NCBI GenBank assembly: GCA_009746045.1
Contig: RPFO01000078.1
Coordinates: 815,516 to 879,515, forward strand
Direction of reading: 5' to 3'
DNA from: Mesostigma viride
Lineage: Eukaryota > Streptophyta > Mesostigmatophyceae > Mesostigmatales > Mesostigmataceae
Length of the DNA stretch: 64,000 bases
Shown here: positions 9,948 through 20,042 of the stretch, in pieces
How positions within the stretch are numbered: position 1 is the first letter of the stretch
How the letters are laid out: every line of letters begins with the position of its first letter
Program-made: the position numbers and the translations under genes
Notes under the pieces: model-generated
The model's input: only the letters and a program-made list of their open reading frames with translations
Database searches by the model: none
What the model was told of the DNA's origin: nothing

Positions 9948-11740
9948 TGGCTATGATCAGCTTACTTGCCCACGCTTCTTGTTATTGATGATATGATCAC
10001 ATGGGTCTTATTATTGCACCCACAGCACTTGCTGGATCGTACGTCTAGATGGCGTGTCTGATTGCCGCGCTGTGGCATGCCTCTGGCATGAAGGAAAAAG
10101 GGGGTCTCTGCCCTTTCTTCCTGTTGTGCACATCCAGGGATTAAGAGCACTTCGTTGCTCCGTGACTCCCCAACGGGAGCACGAGTTTTTAAATTAATTA
10201 ACTAATTAATTCGTAGGACATCTTGCTCGTATGCCAGTCAGGTAGACACCGCCCTTGGTCTGGCCGGCCCCCCAGCGGCTTGGCCAGCCCGGGCGGCATA
10301 TCCTGACCTGGCCTGGCCCCAAGGACATTCCCAGAAAGCTAGCTAGGTAAATTAATTAATTAACTGTGCTGCCGTTGGGGAGTCACGGAGCACCGAAGTG
10401 CTTTATTATAATCCCTGTGTGTGTGCACAACAGGAAGAAAGGGCAGAGACCCCCTTTCTCCTTAATTAATTAATTAATTAATTAAACTCGTGCTCCCGTT
10501 GGGTAGTCACGGAGCACCGAAGTGCTTTTAATCCCTGTGTGTGCACAACTTGAGAAAGGGCAGAGACCCCCAGTCTCCTTCATGCCAGAGGCATGCCACA
10601 ACTGCATTCGGGCACGTTAGCTAAACGGACACGCTAACGATCAGGCAATCTGTGGGTGCAATAAGACCCATGTGAGCATGGCATAACAAGGAGCGTGGGC
10701 GAGTAAACTGATCATAGCCAAGACGTAGCATGGCAGTGTAAAACAAGGACTAAGCTAAGGCTACATGGCTGGTTGTGTACCGTGCGTTAGCGGTGCACGT
10801 GACTAGCTAGGTGTTGGCACGGCTAGTCTAGGCAAACGTTGCTATGATATGCTCACATGGGTCTTATTGCACCCACAGTTTGCCGGATCGTTAGCCTGTC
10901 CTTTTAGCTAGCCGCGCCCGATTGCAGCTGTGGCATGCCTTTGGCATGAAGGAGACTGGGGGTCTCTGCCCTTTCTCCTGTAGTGCACACACAGGGATTA
11001 AAAGCACTTCGGTGCTCCGTGACTCCCCAACGGGAGCACGAGTTAATTAATTAGGCAAACGTTCTAAGCATGGCTGCCATGGCGGCAGTGACTACCAATG
11101 GATACAAGCTAGGGCTATTAGCTAGTCTAGCCCGCGGGGGCCGTCCACATCTTGTGGTTGATCATCAGGTCCCCGCCCCTCCAGTACACCTTGGGCTTCT
11201 GGGGGCCCTGCTTGTGGCGGAGGTACTCCGGCCACAGGTCGCGTCGCTACTGCTGCTGAGCGGGGGTCAGGTCGTCGTCCAGCGTCCAGGTGAGGTCGTG
11301 CAACTGGCCGCTTGCGACGAGAGAGGAACCGCTGCTTGTCCTCACGGGAGGGGAAGGTGAGCAGATTCAACTGGTGGGGGAGCCTCCTTGTCCCGTGAGT
11401 GGGGAAGGCGCTGTGTCACCCACGCAGTTCTACCTCACCTACCAGGCCCATGAGGGTAAGGTCCTTGTTTCTCCTTCATGCCATGCAGAGGAGGCATGCC
11501 ACAGCTGCAATCGGACCCGATAAACGATCCGGCAAGATCTGTGGGTGCAATAAGACCCATGTGAGCATATCATAACAAGGAGCGTGGGCAAGTAATCTGA
11601 GCATAGCCAGAACATAGCATGGCTGTTGTACAAGGACTAAGCTAACTAAGGCTATGGCTGGTGCCTGGTGGTGTACCGTGTGTTGGCGGTGCACGTGGCT
11701 AGGTATGGCACAGCTAGCTAGCTAGGCAAATATTCTAGGC
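9948..11740. mobile_element. Nested cluster of retroposon family A copies
   Basis: At least five partial copies sit here: about 9948-10200 (+), 10350-10465 (-), 10467-10690 (-), 10825-11060 (+) and 11465-11740 (-, without tail). The consensus 3' end reads GGGATTAAAAGCACTTCGG, then a stem GTGCTCC...GGGAGCAC, then (TTAA)n. The shared body includes GGGTCTCTGCCCTTTC and GTGGGTGCAATAAGACCCA. No coding region is evident, so this is a SINE or a short LINE 3' end. Further copies: 34778-34888, 40046-40100, 40382-40420 and 58244-58328. Confidence 0.75.
11070..11460 (-). pseudogene. Duplicated C-terminal piece of a LINE ORF1-like gene
   Basis: This block is a close paralogue of 11780-12270. It lacks both micro-insertions found there and therefore serves as the empty-site reference. 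The minus strand encodes pieces such as LRHKQGPQKPKVYWRGGDL, an LINE ORF1-type C-terminus. Confidence 0.65.
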
Positions 11741-11769
11741 ATTTCACCTTTGCGGAGTGTCTGATCAGA
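11741..11769 (+). mobile_element. SINE 3' fragment
   Basis: About 29 bp match the 3' end of the 144 bp SINE (TTTCACCTTTGCGGAGTGTC and on to GATCAGA). It abuts the start of the duplicated ORF1 relic. Confidence 0.65.
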
Positions 11770-11865
11770 ATTCTAGGCATGGCTGCCATGGCGGCAGTGA
11801 CTACCAATGGATACAAGCTAGGGCTATTACAAGCTAATAATTCTAGCCCGCAGGGGGCGTCCGGC

Positions 11866-11906
11866 CACATCTTATCAAGGAGACAACCAGCGCAGGCACA
11901 TCTTAT
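11866..11906 (+). mobile_element. Micro-insertion copy II (21 bp) with 10 bp TSD
   Basis: The insert at 11876-11896 starts CAAGGAGACAACCAGC and is flanked by exact 10 bp repeats CACATCTTAT (11866-11875, 11897-11906). The paralogue near 11150 has a single CACATCTT and no insert, so this is a precise insertion with target duplication. Confidence 0.85.
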
Positions 11907-11973
11907 GGTTGATCATCAGGTCCCCGCCTCTCCAGTACACCTTGGGCTTCTGGGGGTCCTGCTTGTGGCGGAG

Positions 11974-12039
11974 GTATTCCCACAGATTCTCCCGATTTCT
12001 GGCCTGCGCTGCCGGTTGTCTCCTTGGCCGTAGTATTCC
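11974..12039 (-). mobile_element. Micro-insertion copy III (52 bp) with 7 bp TSD
   Basis: The insert at 11981-12032 is flanked by GTATTCC (11974-11980, 12033-12039). On the minus strand it contains CAAGGAGACAACC, then GGCAGCGCAGGCCAGAAATC. The paralogue near 11220 has one GTACTCC and no insert. Confidence 0.85.
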
Positions 12040-13847
12040 GGCCACAGGTCGCGTCGCTGCTGCTGCTGAGCGGGGGCCAGGTATAGTCGTCCACAGTACA
12101 TGTGAGGTCGTGCAACCTCTTGCGACGAGAAAGGAACCGCTGCTTGTCCAGTCACGGGAGGCCGGGGATTAAGGTGAGCAGGAGTGGTGGGGGAGCCGCC
12201 TTGTCCCGTGGGTGGGGAAGGCGGTGGCACCCACGCAGTTCTACCTCACCTACCAGGCCCATGAGGGTAAGAAGCTGGTCCTTAAGCTCGTCGGCAAGGG
12301 TGGTTGACGTCTCATGCCTAGCTGGCTTCTGGGGGACTTTAGCGACGCAGCACCACCCGGCAGTCGCGGCGGGCGCGGTCGGTGGCCTCCCGTTGTTGTG
12401 CCTGGCGAAGGTCTTCAAGCTCCTGGAGTTTCGTTGCGATGGCGTCGGTAGTTGAGGCGGTCGCTGTCCGCAGCAGGTCCGCATAGGAGAGGGGCGGGAG
12501 GTCGCCAGCACCCTGCCGAGGTGGCTGCCGGGGATGCGATGGTGGCCGTCTGCGGTCTGCTCCGCGCTATCTTTGGGACCTGTGAGGTCATGCAGGGCCT
12601 CGGTGTGGGCGGTGATGGCTTCAAGCTTCTTCATGAGCACGCCGCACTTGCCCTCCACCTGGTTTAGGCGAGAGACAAGTGCAGCGTGCGTCTCAGGTGC
12701 CTGCGCCGCGGTGTGCAGCGCCGTGAACTGAGCTTGTGGACGACCTTGGTTTCCACATTGGAGACCCAGGCCTCCACCGTGTTGAGCGTCGTGTTCAGCG
12801 TGGTCAGCTTCTCGGCCAACGGCTGGCAGGTCACGTGCTCCTCCATCTAGCACTGCTCGGATGTCATCCTTGCAGAGGGAGGGAGCCGATGTGGCTGTCG
12901 GCTGCGCAGGCTGGGCTGGGGTGCGGATCTTGGCGACGATTTTTTCCATAGGTAGCTGGAAGAAGCTGCACAGGATAGCGAGGCGGTGGTTGAGCTCTGG
13001 CCTGGTGACGAATGCCTCCAGGCCCGGCGTCGGCGGGGATATGGGCCCTAAGGCCCCAAGGAGCTTACGTTCTTGTGCTAAGAAATGCATTATTTCGGCG
13101 CATTCTTCTCTTGTCAATTGCAGCCAGTTGCTATAAAAGAAAAGCGATCGTAATCTGGTAGGTACTTTCGCCATTTGTGTTCGTGGCAGGGTTTCTTGAG
13201 CTCGGGCAAGGCGCTGGGCGATGGGTTTGCTGGCGATGGGTTGGCGGGCCCAGACGGCTGGGCAAGGACTATGGCGAGTGGGTTGGGCTGGGAGCCGGAA
13301 AGCTAGCTCCTTTTCAAACCTCGCTTGGCTTTTGGAGTCGTCGAGCATAGCTGCTTGTCACGTGCGTAACTTTGTCGCTACTGCGTTTTAGCCGTAACCG
13401 ATTATACTGGCGAGTGCGTCTTAAAAAGGCGCATTGAATGCAAGTGATCTGACCGAATTTGGGGCTCAGACGCAAAAGATCTGAGCTCCGCCATCAGTCA
13501 TACCGCCGTCAGCCATTTTCGTCTAGCTAGGTAAACCTGCCATGAACTACACACAAATGTTGCTAGCTGGCCGACCCAGTGGTCCCAGCCCCTTTTGAAC
13601 ACCGCATTCGCTCCCTTTCTCTTGCTTGGACTGCCAATTAATTAATTAATAGACACGTGACTGCGTCACGTGAGCATAAGTCCTCAGTGGGAGGGGAACA
13701 TGGGATGGAATGGATGGTATAAGCTATCTAGGTCCTATAGTTACAGGGGTGTGGGCACCGCGGCCCGAATCGCTATGAATGCCATACTTGGTCACACGCG
13801 GAGCCCCCACAGGCTTGGGGGTGGTCTCCTTCATCACTACTTGCCAT

Positions 13848-16800
13848 CTATCCTTGCGCACCATCTGCCTCCATATTACAGACAAACCAGGAGGCTGCCC
13901 GGCCGGGGGTGAGCCCGTCACGTCTAGTGTAGCACATGTCCATGCCGAGTCTATCACGAAAAGTCCACGGGTGGCGGCCCTGCCGCGCGCGGCCGGGGGC
14001 ACGCCAGGTGAGGACATATCGCCCAGGCTGGGCGGGCTTGGTGCCAGCTAGTCTATCTGATGTATCTACCTGATCTGTGCGGGCCAGGTGCCCGGCTAGG
14101 CCCAGGCGCCTGTGCCTAATAATGTGGGAAACATAGGGCAAATCAGCGTACAAATCCTCATTACTAATGTGCAAACCAAAGGGGATGTTAAGGGCCTTGC
14201 GCAGCATCTTGGTGACGGCGCCGTCGAGTCGTTGCTCCAGCTCCTGCATCAGTGTCCACGTCTCGGCGCCGTAGGTCAGGATCGTCAGAATGACGACCTT
14301 GAAGAGGTCACGCTTGACGATCCGGGGTAGGGCGGGGTTGCTCCACCAGCGGCGGTGGTCATGGAGGTGCGCCCACGCCATGCCGATCCGTGTCGTCATG
14401 TCGTCCTCGCAGTCGGGAAGCCAACTGCCGAGCAGCTTGAAGCGGCCTGAAGGAGGGTAGTTGACCTCGGCATCGTCTAAGAGGCGGAGTGTGGGTGGGG
14501 GCCCTGCCATGCCGAGGGCCAGGGCCTCCGTTTTGGGGCTGATTTCTAGACCAACCGCCCGAGCCTCGAGCGCCAGGCAGTCCAGCCAAAGTTGGGCAGA
14601 CTCCGGCTTCTCGATGAGCGTGATGTCGTCGGCATAAATGAGGTCAGCTAGTAAATTCTGCTTGTTAGTCGGCCCCCCTTCCCCAAGCTCGTTCGTGATC
14701 GCTAGGCCAGGGGCACGGCCTGCAATGCTAGCAAAGCGAGCACGTGCCTGGCGCATAACATAATCCACTACAATAATAAACAGGTACGGCGACAGGACGC
14801 AACCCTGCCAGACGCCGGTCTGCAGTGGGCATGGCGGGGTAATGCCGTGTTGAGTGCGCACCGAAGTGGTGGACCCCTCATACAGCGTGCGGATGACGGT
14901 AATCAGGGGAGTGGGGACGCGAGCGCGAGCAAGTACAGCCCATAGAGCGTCCCAGAGGACAGAATCAAAAGCCTTGATGAAGTCGACGAAGATCAGGATG
15001 GCGGGAAACTCACCAGGTTGCAGGAGAGCGATTTCCTCGAAGAGGCGACGCGCGACGAAGATGGCCATGACGGTGTTGCGCCCAGGACGGAAGCCCATTT
15101 GACTTTCCCCAAGGTGACAGTCGAGAGCAGAACGAAGGCGGTTGAGGATCATGCGCATGAACAACTTAAGTGCGGCGCTCTGGATGCAGACTCCTCTGTA
15201 GTTGGCGGGGTCGTCAGGGGAACCTTTGTTTTTGTACAGCATAATACGGTAGCTGTGCTGCCACTCAGGAATCGGCGGCGCGTCGGCAAGCAGGATCCGG
15301 TTGCAGACGTCAAGCAGGAACCCCGTGAGCGCCGTCAGCTTAATCACCGGGGCTGGGAGCTGGTCAGGTCCAACGGCGGCATAAAGCGGAGTTGCTTGGC
15401 GGCGGTGCTCAGCTCGAGCTCGGTGAACGGCGGGAGCTCGTTGGGGTCGGCCAGGGGTTCCGTCAGGGCTGGGTACGTGTAGTCCTGCTCAGCGGCGGGC
15501 GGCGTGGGCGGCGCAGGGACGTCCGCCGGTGCTACTGCCAGGCGTGCGGCCGCCAGAGGGCCAAGCGGCGGAGGCGGCGGGGGGGCGCCGAGCAGCCGGG
15601 ACTGGGAGGAATACCACTGGTCGAGCTGCTGCTGCGGTGAGCCAGAGAGCGTCCGCGGCGCCGGCTGCGCGCCGCCGGCGGGCCGTTGGGCGTGACGCAG
15701 GCGGGTCCAGGCGTACTTGCCGTGCTGGTCCTTGAGGTGGGCGAAGTACTCGCGGACATGAAGGTCCTCCTGCTCCTTGGTCGCCTGCCGGATGGCCGAG
15801 TGGTAATCGGCTTTGAGGCGGGCGTAGCGGGCGGGGTCGCTGTTGTCGCGCAGGGCTTGCCGGGCCTGGATGACGGCGGGGAGCCGGTGCAGGCTGGTGA
15901 AGCGGGGCGGGCGGCGGGGGGGCAGTAGGGCCCCGGCCGCGGGCAGCTTGTCAGCGAGGTGCCGAAGGGCCGATGCCGGGCCGGCAGCGAACAGCTGGGC
16001 GTGGCTGGCCGGGATGTCCAGCGCGTCGACGAACGCCTCTGCGGCGCGCTTGTGGGCGCGTTTTTCAGGGAAGTCCTCCAGAGCGTCGTCAGATTTCTCG
16101 AGCAACTGAAGTGTGCGCAAATCAGGTGGTGCCACGTGCTTACGAAAGGGCGAGGGGAATCGCAGGCGGATGCGGGCGGTGACGATGCGATGATCGGAGC
16201 GCACCAGGGGGATCACATGCGAGCGAGCAGCTAGTACAGATCCTTGATGACGCTTGCGCATTACAACATAGTCAATGCAGCGTTCAGTGCCAGTTGGCGA
16301 GGTGTGTGTGACCAAAGCATCTGGACTATGTGGAAAGCGGTGTTGGCAGTGACCAAATCGCATGTCGTAAGCAAATCAGCAAAAAGTTCAGTGTTGGCAT
16401 TGGAGACCGTACCGTTGGGGGCGTGCTGACATCCGCCAGTACCCGGTGGTAGCGTGGCGTTGGCGTCCAGCAGCAGAGCGAGGTAGTTGCGACCAGGGAT
16501 GCCGTTCGCCAGGTTCTCCAGCGCTGCAAAGAAGTCCTTGCGGTCTTGTTCTGGGTGGCCGGAGTGGGGTGCGTAACCAACGCCCACCGTCAGGGCGTAG
16601 GTCGAGTGGCCCTCCATCGAATGAAAAGTGGCCACGAGGAGCCGAGCGTTGACCAGCTGGGGTTCGCCCATGTGGCGTACGGCGAGCGGGGAGCAGAGGA
16701 GACCGACGCCCCCGTTCCCGGTGCCGTCGCCGCCTCCGTAGTAGAACCGCCAGCCGTCGATGTCGTCAGCAACAAGGGCAGTTGATCCGCGGGCCGATGC

Positions 16801-17487
16801 AGTGCGCCTGTGTTCTTGGATTCCCAGGATGGCGATATTATTGTCGATGCAGAAACCAATAAGATTGGAGACTCGATGGCACTGACAGTCGTCACTGCGC
16901 AGGCAGTGACAGCGGTCAGCGTCGGGCTGGAGCGTGCGGGCGTTGAAGGTGGCGATGACCAAGGGCGCGCGTTGACCGAAAAGGGGGGTGCAGGCGGGGG
17001 TGGGGGCGGAGATGGAGCAGGGTGGTGATGGGGGTGGGGGTGGAGGTGGTGGGGTAGGGGGGGCGGGTTGGGGACTTATGCTTTCAATCACCGTTTCGAT
17101 TCTTCCTGCCAACGCGTCGAGGCGACGCCGACGGTTGGCTCGGGTGGCCAGGTAGAATGAGTCTGCGTCTGCACGCATAAGAAATGCGTGCAGTCTGAGG
17201 AGGTTTCGGAGGCGGCCGCGCGAGGCGGGGCGAACCTGGCTCACTGCCGACCCGTTGCTCTCTCTCCGACAGCCCGAGGGCTGCGAAGGCAAAGGGGCGG
17301 GAAGGGGAGTTAGGCAGATCCCACTGCTAAGCCGCGGAGCCGCGGGGCCGCGAGCGTCGTCATTGATAGGAGAGAAGGGTTCGCAGCGCGGGCTCCGGCT
17401 CAGGTGCAAAGCGAACGAATTTATTAGGGGGACGGCCAAGCCTGGCAGCCATACCTGAGCTGAAGTTGCCCCGGCGGATCCCCACAC
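13848..17487 (-). pseudogene. LINE-A ORF2: AP endonuclease plus reverse transcriptase, frameshifted twice
   Basis: The endonuclease part (17487 to about 16345) has VIATFNARTL, LGIQEHRR, GGVGLLCSPL and, after a frame change, the SDHRIV motif. A linker segment follows (16363-15344). RT (to 13848) carries FVDFIKAFDS, GVWQGCVLSP and the catalytic YADD in LIYADDITLI, then the post-RT RRLGLAGHLAR block. Frame breaks lie near 16341 and near 15382. Each is explained by one missing T in a T run of the sense strand, judged by the continuing homology and, for the second, by the related copy at 58.9 kb which reads FYAAVGPDQLPAP without a break. The product would nick target DNA and reverse-transcribe the element RNA. 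Confidence 0.9.
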
Positions 17488-18829
17488 GTGCTGGGGAGCA
17501 GGTGACCGTCGATGCCGGTGGCGATGGCGGTGACGGCGGGGGCCGAGCAGGGGGCTGGGGCGCTGGCACGGCGGTATCCATGGGGGTCGCCGTCATTGGA
17601 GGAAGGTCCTGGCCGTTAATGCGGACGATGAAGACGCCATTAAAGAGGCGGGCATAGATGCTGCACCGTAGTTGCGGGTTGGCCTGCTTGGCTGCCCGAG
17701 CCTCGTGGACCTCCGGCCGGTTCAAAGCGGCAGCCCGGGCCTCAAGCTGCTCCGGGGTATAGTAATCGTCGATGCTCAGTTGGGTATCGTGGAGGTTCCG
17801 GCGGGCCTTCTGCACCTGCAGTTTGTCCTCCTTGCGGTGGAATTCCACCAAGACAGGGGCGGTGGGGCCGCCGAGCCGTCGTGCCGTTTTGATGACGACG
17901 CTTTGGGCCACGCCGAGCTTCCCCAGGAAGGGGTCGCCCCGGAGGTAGGTGCCCAGGCGTGCATCGTTGACGTTCGAGGGGACGCCACGTACCACAATAC
18001 TGCATGAGCGAATGGGTTCGTGCATAGCATCCCTTGTGCTGGCCTTGACGGCTGTTTTGATTTCGTTGATGAGCTCCGTAGGGTTCTGAAGCGTGGCGGC
18101 ATAGGTGGTCTTGGCAGGAGTTATGGAGGCGGCAAGTTGTTGCTGGAGCTGGTGGAGGAGCTGCTGCTGCTGCTGCAGCCCTGCTGCAATGTGGGTGATG
18201 GCGGAGTGGATGGAGGTGTCGGCGTGTGAGGAATGGGCGTGGTGGGTGGCGAGGTGGTTGTGGACAGGGTTGAGGGCAGCGTTGAGGAGGGGAGGGAGGC
18301 GATCGAAGCAGGTATTGGCGACTTGCTTGGCGGTGATGTTGATGGCGGCCGCAACAGTGGGGTCGGCTCCCAGGTCCAGAGAGGCCATGACAAAGCTCTC
18401 AAGGGCGCTGTCGGAAAGACGGGAGCACGTCCACCAGACTGCGAGGCAGAGGTCAGTGTCGTCGGGGTCGTCGTGGAGAAAGTCCGACAGGTGGGTAACC
18501 TGTTGGTTGCAGTCCCGGATCTCGCACTTTTTCTCGGCAGCCAGGTGCAGGATGGTGAGGGCGGCAGCTCGGGACAGGCGCATGATGGCGTTAAGGCCTG
18601 GCCATTTGCCAGGTAAAAATGCGGCAGCTTCCTCGGCAGAAAAGGCCTCCTCGCGGGTATCCATGGCAGGGTCGCTGTTCGGCGGAGCGGTGGAGTGGAG
18701 CGGCTGGATGTTGACAGTGGCGTCCGGCATAGCGTGCAAGGGTGTTTCCAATGACGCCATGGCTTCATCAGCGAGTTGGTGCAGGGCCGCGGACGCTTGT
18801 GATTGCTGGGATGAGTCGTATTCCGCCAT
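17360..18829 (-). CDS. LINE-A ORF1 protein (489 aa)
   Basis: The frame is intact from MAEYDSSQQSQ to ...LRTLLSYQ. The central region has a glutamine-rich stretch (QQQQQLLHQLQQQ) and an RRM-like segment (SCSIVVRGVPSNV ... VVIKTARRLGG ... VLVEFHRKEDKL), in line with RNA-binding ORF1 proteins of L1-type elements. It overlaps ORF2 by 128 bp in another frame, so ORF2 would need re-initiation or frameshifting. The role as RNA-binding chaperone is inferred. Confidence 0.8.
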   Translation of the reverse strand: MAEYDSSQQSQASAALHQLADEAMASLETPLHAMPDATVNIQPLHSTAPPNSDPAMDTREEAFSAEEAAAFLPGKWPGLNAIMRLSRAAALTILHLAAEKKCEIRDCNQQVTHLSDFLHDDPDDTDLCLAVWWTCSRLSDSALESFVMASLDLGADPTVAAAINITAKQVANTCFDRLPPLLNAALNPVHNHLATHHAHSSHADTSIHSAITHIAAGLQQQQQLLHQLQQQLAASITPAKTTYAATLQNPTELINEIKTAVKASTRDAMHEPIRSCSIVVRGVPSNVNDARLGTYLRGDPFLGKLGVAQSVVIKTARRLGGPTAPVLVEFHRKEDKLQVQKARRNLHDTQLSIDDYYTPEQLEARAAALNRPEVHEARAAKQANPQLRCSIYARLFNGVFIVRINGQDLPPMTATPMDTAVPAPQPPARPPPSPPSPPASTVTCSPARVGIRRGNFSSGMAARLGRPPNKFVRFAPEPEPALRTLLSYQ

Positions 18830-18844
18830 ATCGAGCTGAAAAAA

Positions 18845-19252
18845 CAGCGATATTTGCTGGGCAGGGCGGTGCCGGTATCTTCGGAAATATTGAGCGATAG
18901 CTGTAGAAAATTATATCAGCGTGTTCGTCTTCAAAAGACGAGTCTAATGCAACCAACCCGATGAAATTTCATGGCCGGAGTCAAAAGTTATGAGCTTTCT
19001 CGTATATTGCAACAGCGATATTTGCTGGGCAGGGCGGTGGCGGTATCTTCGGGAATATTGAGCGATAGCTGTAGAAAATTATATCAGCGTGTTCGTCTTC
19101 AAAAGACGAGTCTAATGCAACCAACCCGATGAAATTTCAAGGTCGGAGTCAAAAGTTATGAGCTTTCTCGTATATTGCAACAGCGATATGTGCTGGGCAG
19201 GGCGGTGCCGGTATCTTCGGAAATATTGAGCGATAGCTGTAGAAAATTATAT
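18845..19252 (-). repeat. 168 bp tandem monomers at the LINE-A 5' end
   Basis: Units start at 18845, 19013 and 19181, with an exact 168 bp period and a third partial unit ending at the element border. They lie directly upstream of ORF1 in the sense direction, the place where monomeric promoters occur in some mammalian L1 elements. Promoter function is inferred. Confidence 0.85.
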
Positions 19253-19253
19253 C

Positions 19254-20042
19254 TGGACTGCCAAGCAGAACAAGAAGAGGTGGCAGACGAGTGTCCAGGC
19301 TCACACGCCACCCCTGTGGGCAAGCCACCCCCCCCAAGAGGAAGGGGCGCTTTGCTGAGTAGAGTAGTTAGCCTGGGTTTTTCTAGATTAGGTTAGCTAA
19401 GAGTTAGCTTAGTTCGGTTTTGCGGCTTCGCCCACCTCCATCCACCCAACAAGGAATATGTGCTACATGATCTCCCAACGGAGTCATGTATTAATTTAAT
19501 TTAATTTAATTTAATTTAATTTTGCAGTATGCAGAACTTGGTCGCTGACTGGCCGATAGCCAGGAATACCGAGTACCCATATGCTGCTAAAGAAAGGGCG
19601 CGCTGCGCACGCAACCCATCAAATATAAGGCTTGATCAAATAATCTCTGCTAGCAATCAGGGCTATCATCCATCATCCCAAAGGCCTTGCTCTGGCCGGC
19701 TCTCTGCATTGACAACCCGTGCGGTCATGTTGTCGAGCGTTTCCTGCAGGATGGCCCACCAAAGAATGGGGCAGGAGCAGGAAAGGGGTGCGGGTGTGCA
19801 GAGTGTGAGGGATCGGGAACGGAGTGGCAAGAGAAAACATCCCATGGTAGCTTCAACATCACATAGACCCGAATAGTTGTCTCACTGCACATAGGCTACC
19901 TTCTTCTTCAAGGTAAGAATGTTTTCAATCTGAGAGTCAAAAGCAAGAGATGAATCAGACACAGTTAACTGAGACAATAATGTACCGCCGGCCGTTAAAC
20001 CTGGAATCGAACAGCCGGCAGACATGAAGTAGGACACAACGG
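19254..20042. other. Spacer with family B tail and an unassigned short frame
   Basis: A family B 3' end lies at 19448-19522 (stem ACATGA...TCATGT, then (ATTTA)n). The minus frame 20088-19882 encodes 68 aa with a hydrophobic start and a charged end (SQIENILTLKKKVAYVQ). It overlaps the foldback edge and I cannot assign it. Confidence 0.45.

Larger units (their letters stand above)
11775..13348 (-). pseudogene. Second LINE (LINE-B), ORF1-like relic
   Basis: An open frame of 398 aa runs 13348-12152, then continues in broken frames to about 11780 (DLWPEY, GPPEAQGVLERRGP). It begins MLDDSKSQARFEKELAFRLP and carries a helical central part with a coiled-coil-like stretch (LVSRLNQVEGKCGVLMKKLE). Length, basic Pro/Ala-rich composition and the C-terminal WRGGDL-type block fit a LINE ORF1 protein. 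No endonuclease or RT follows, so the copy is truncated. Two micro-insertions (11876-11896, 11981-12032) interrupt the C-terminal part. The family link to LINE-A is uncertain. Confidence 0.6.
13638..19253 (-). mobile_element. Full-length APE-type non-LTR retrotransposon (LINE-A)
   Basis: A 5616 bp element is flanked by exact 11 bp direct repeats TGGACTGCCAA (13627-13637 and 19254-19264), which gives both ends. Order from 5' to 3' on the minus strand: 168 bp tandem monomers (19253-18845), ORF1 (18829-17360), overlapping ORF2 with endonuclease and RT (17487-13848), a 3'UTR with the hairpin CACGTGA-CGCAG-TCACGTG, and a (TTAA)n tail at 13638-13650. ORF2 carries two one-base frameshifts, so this copy looks inactive unless they are assembly errors. 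Confidence 0.92.
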
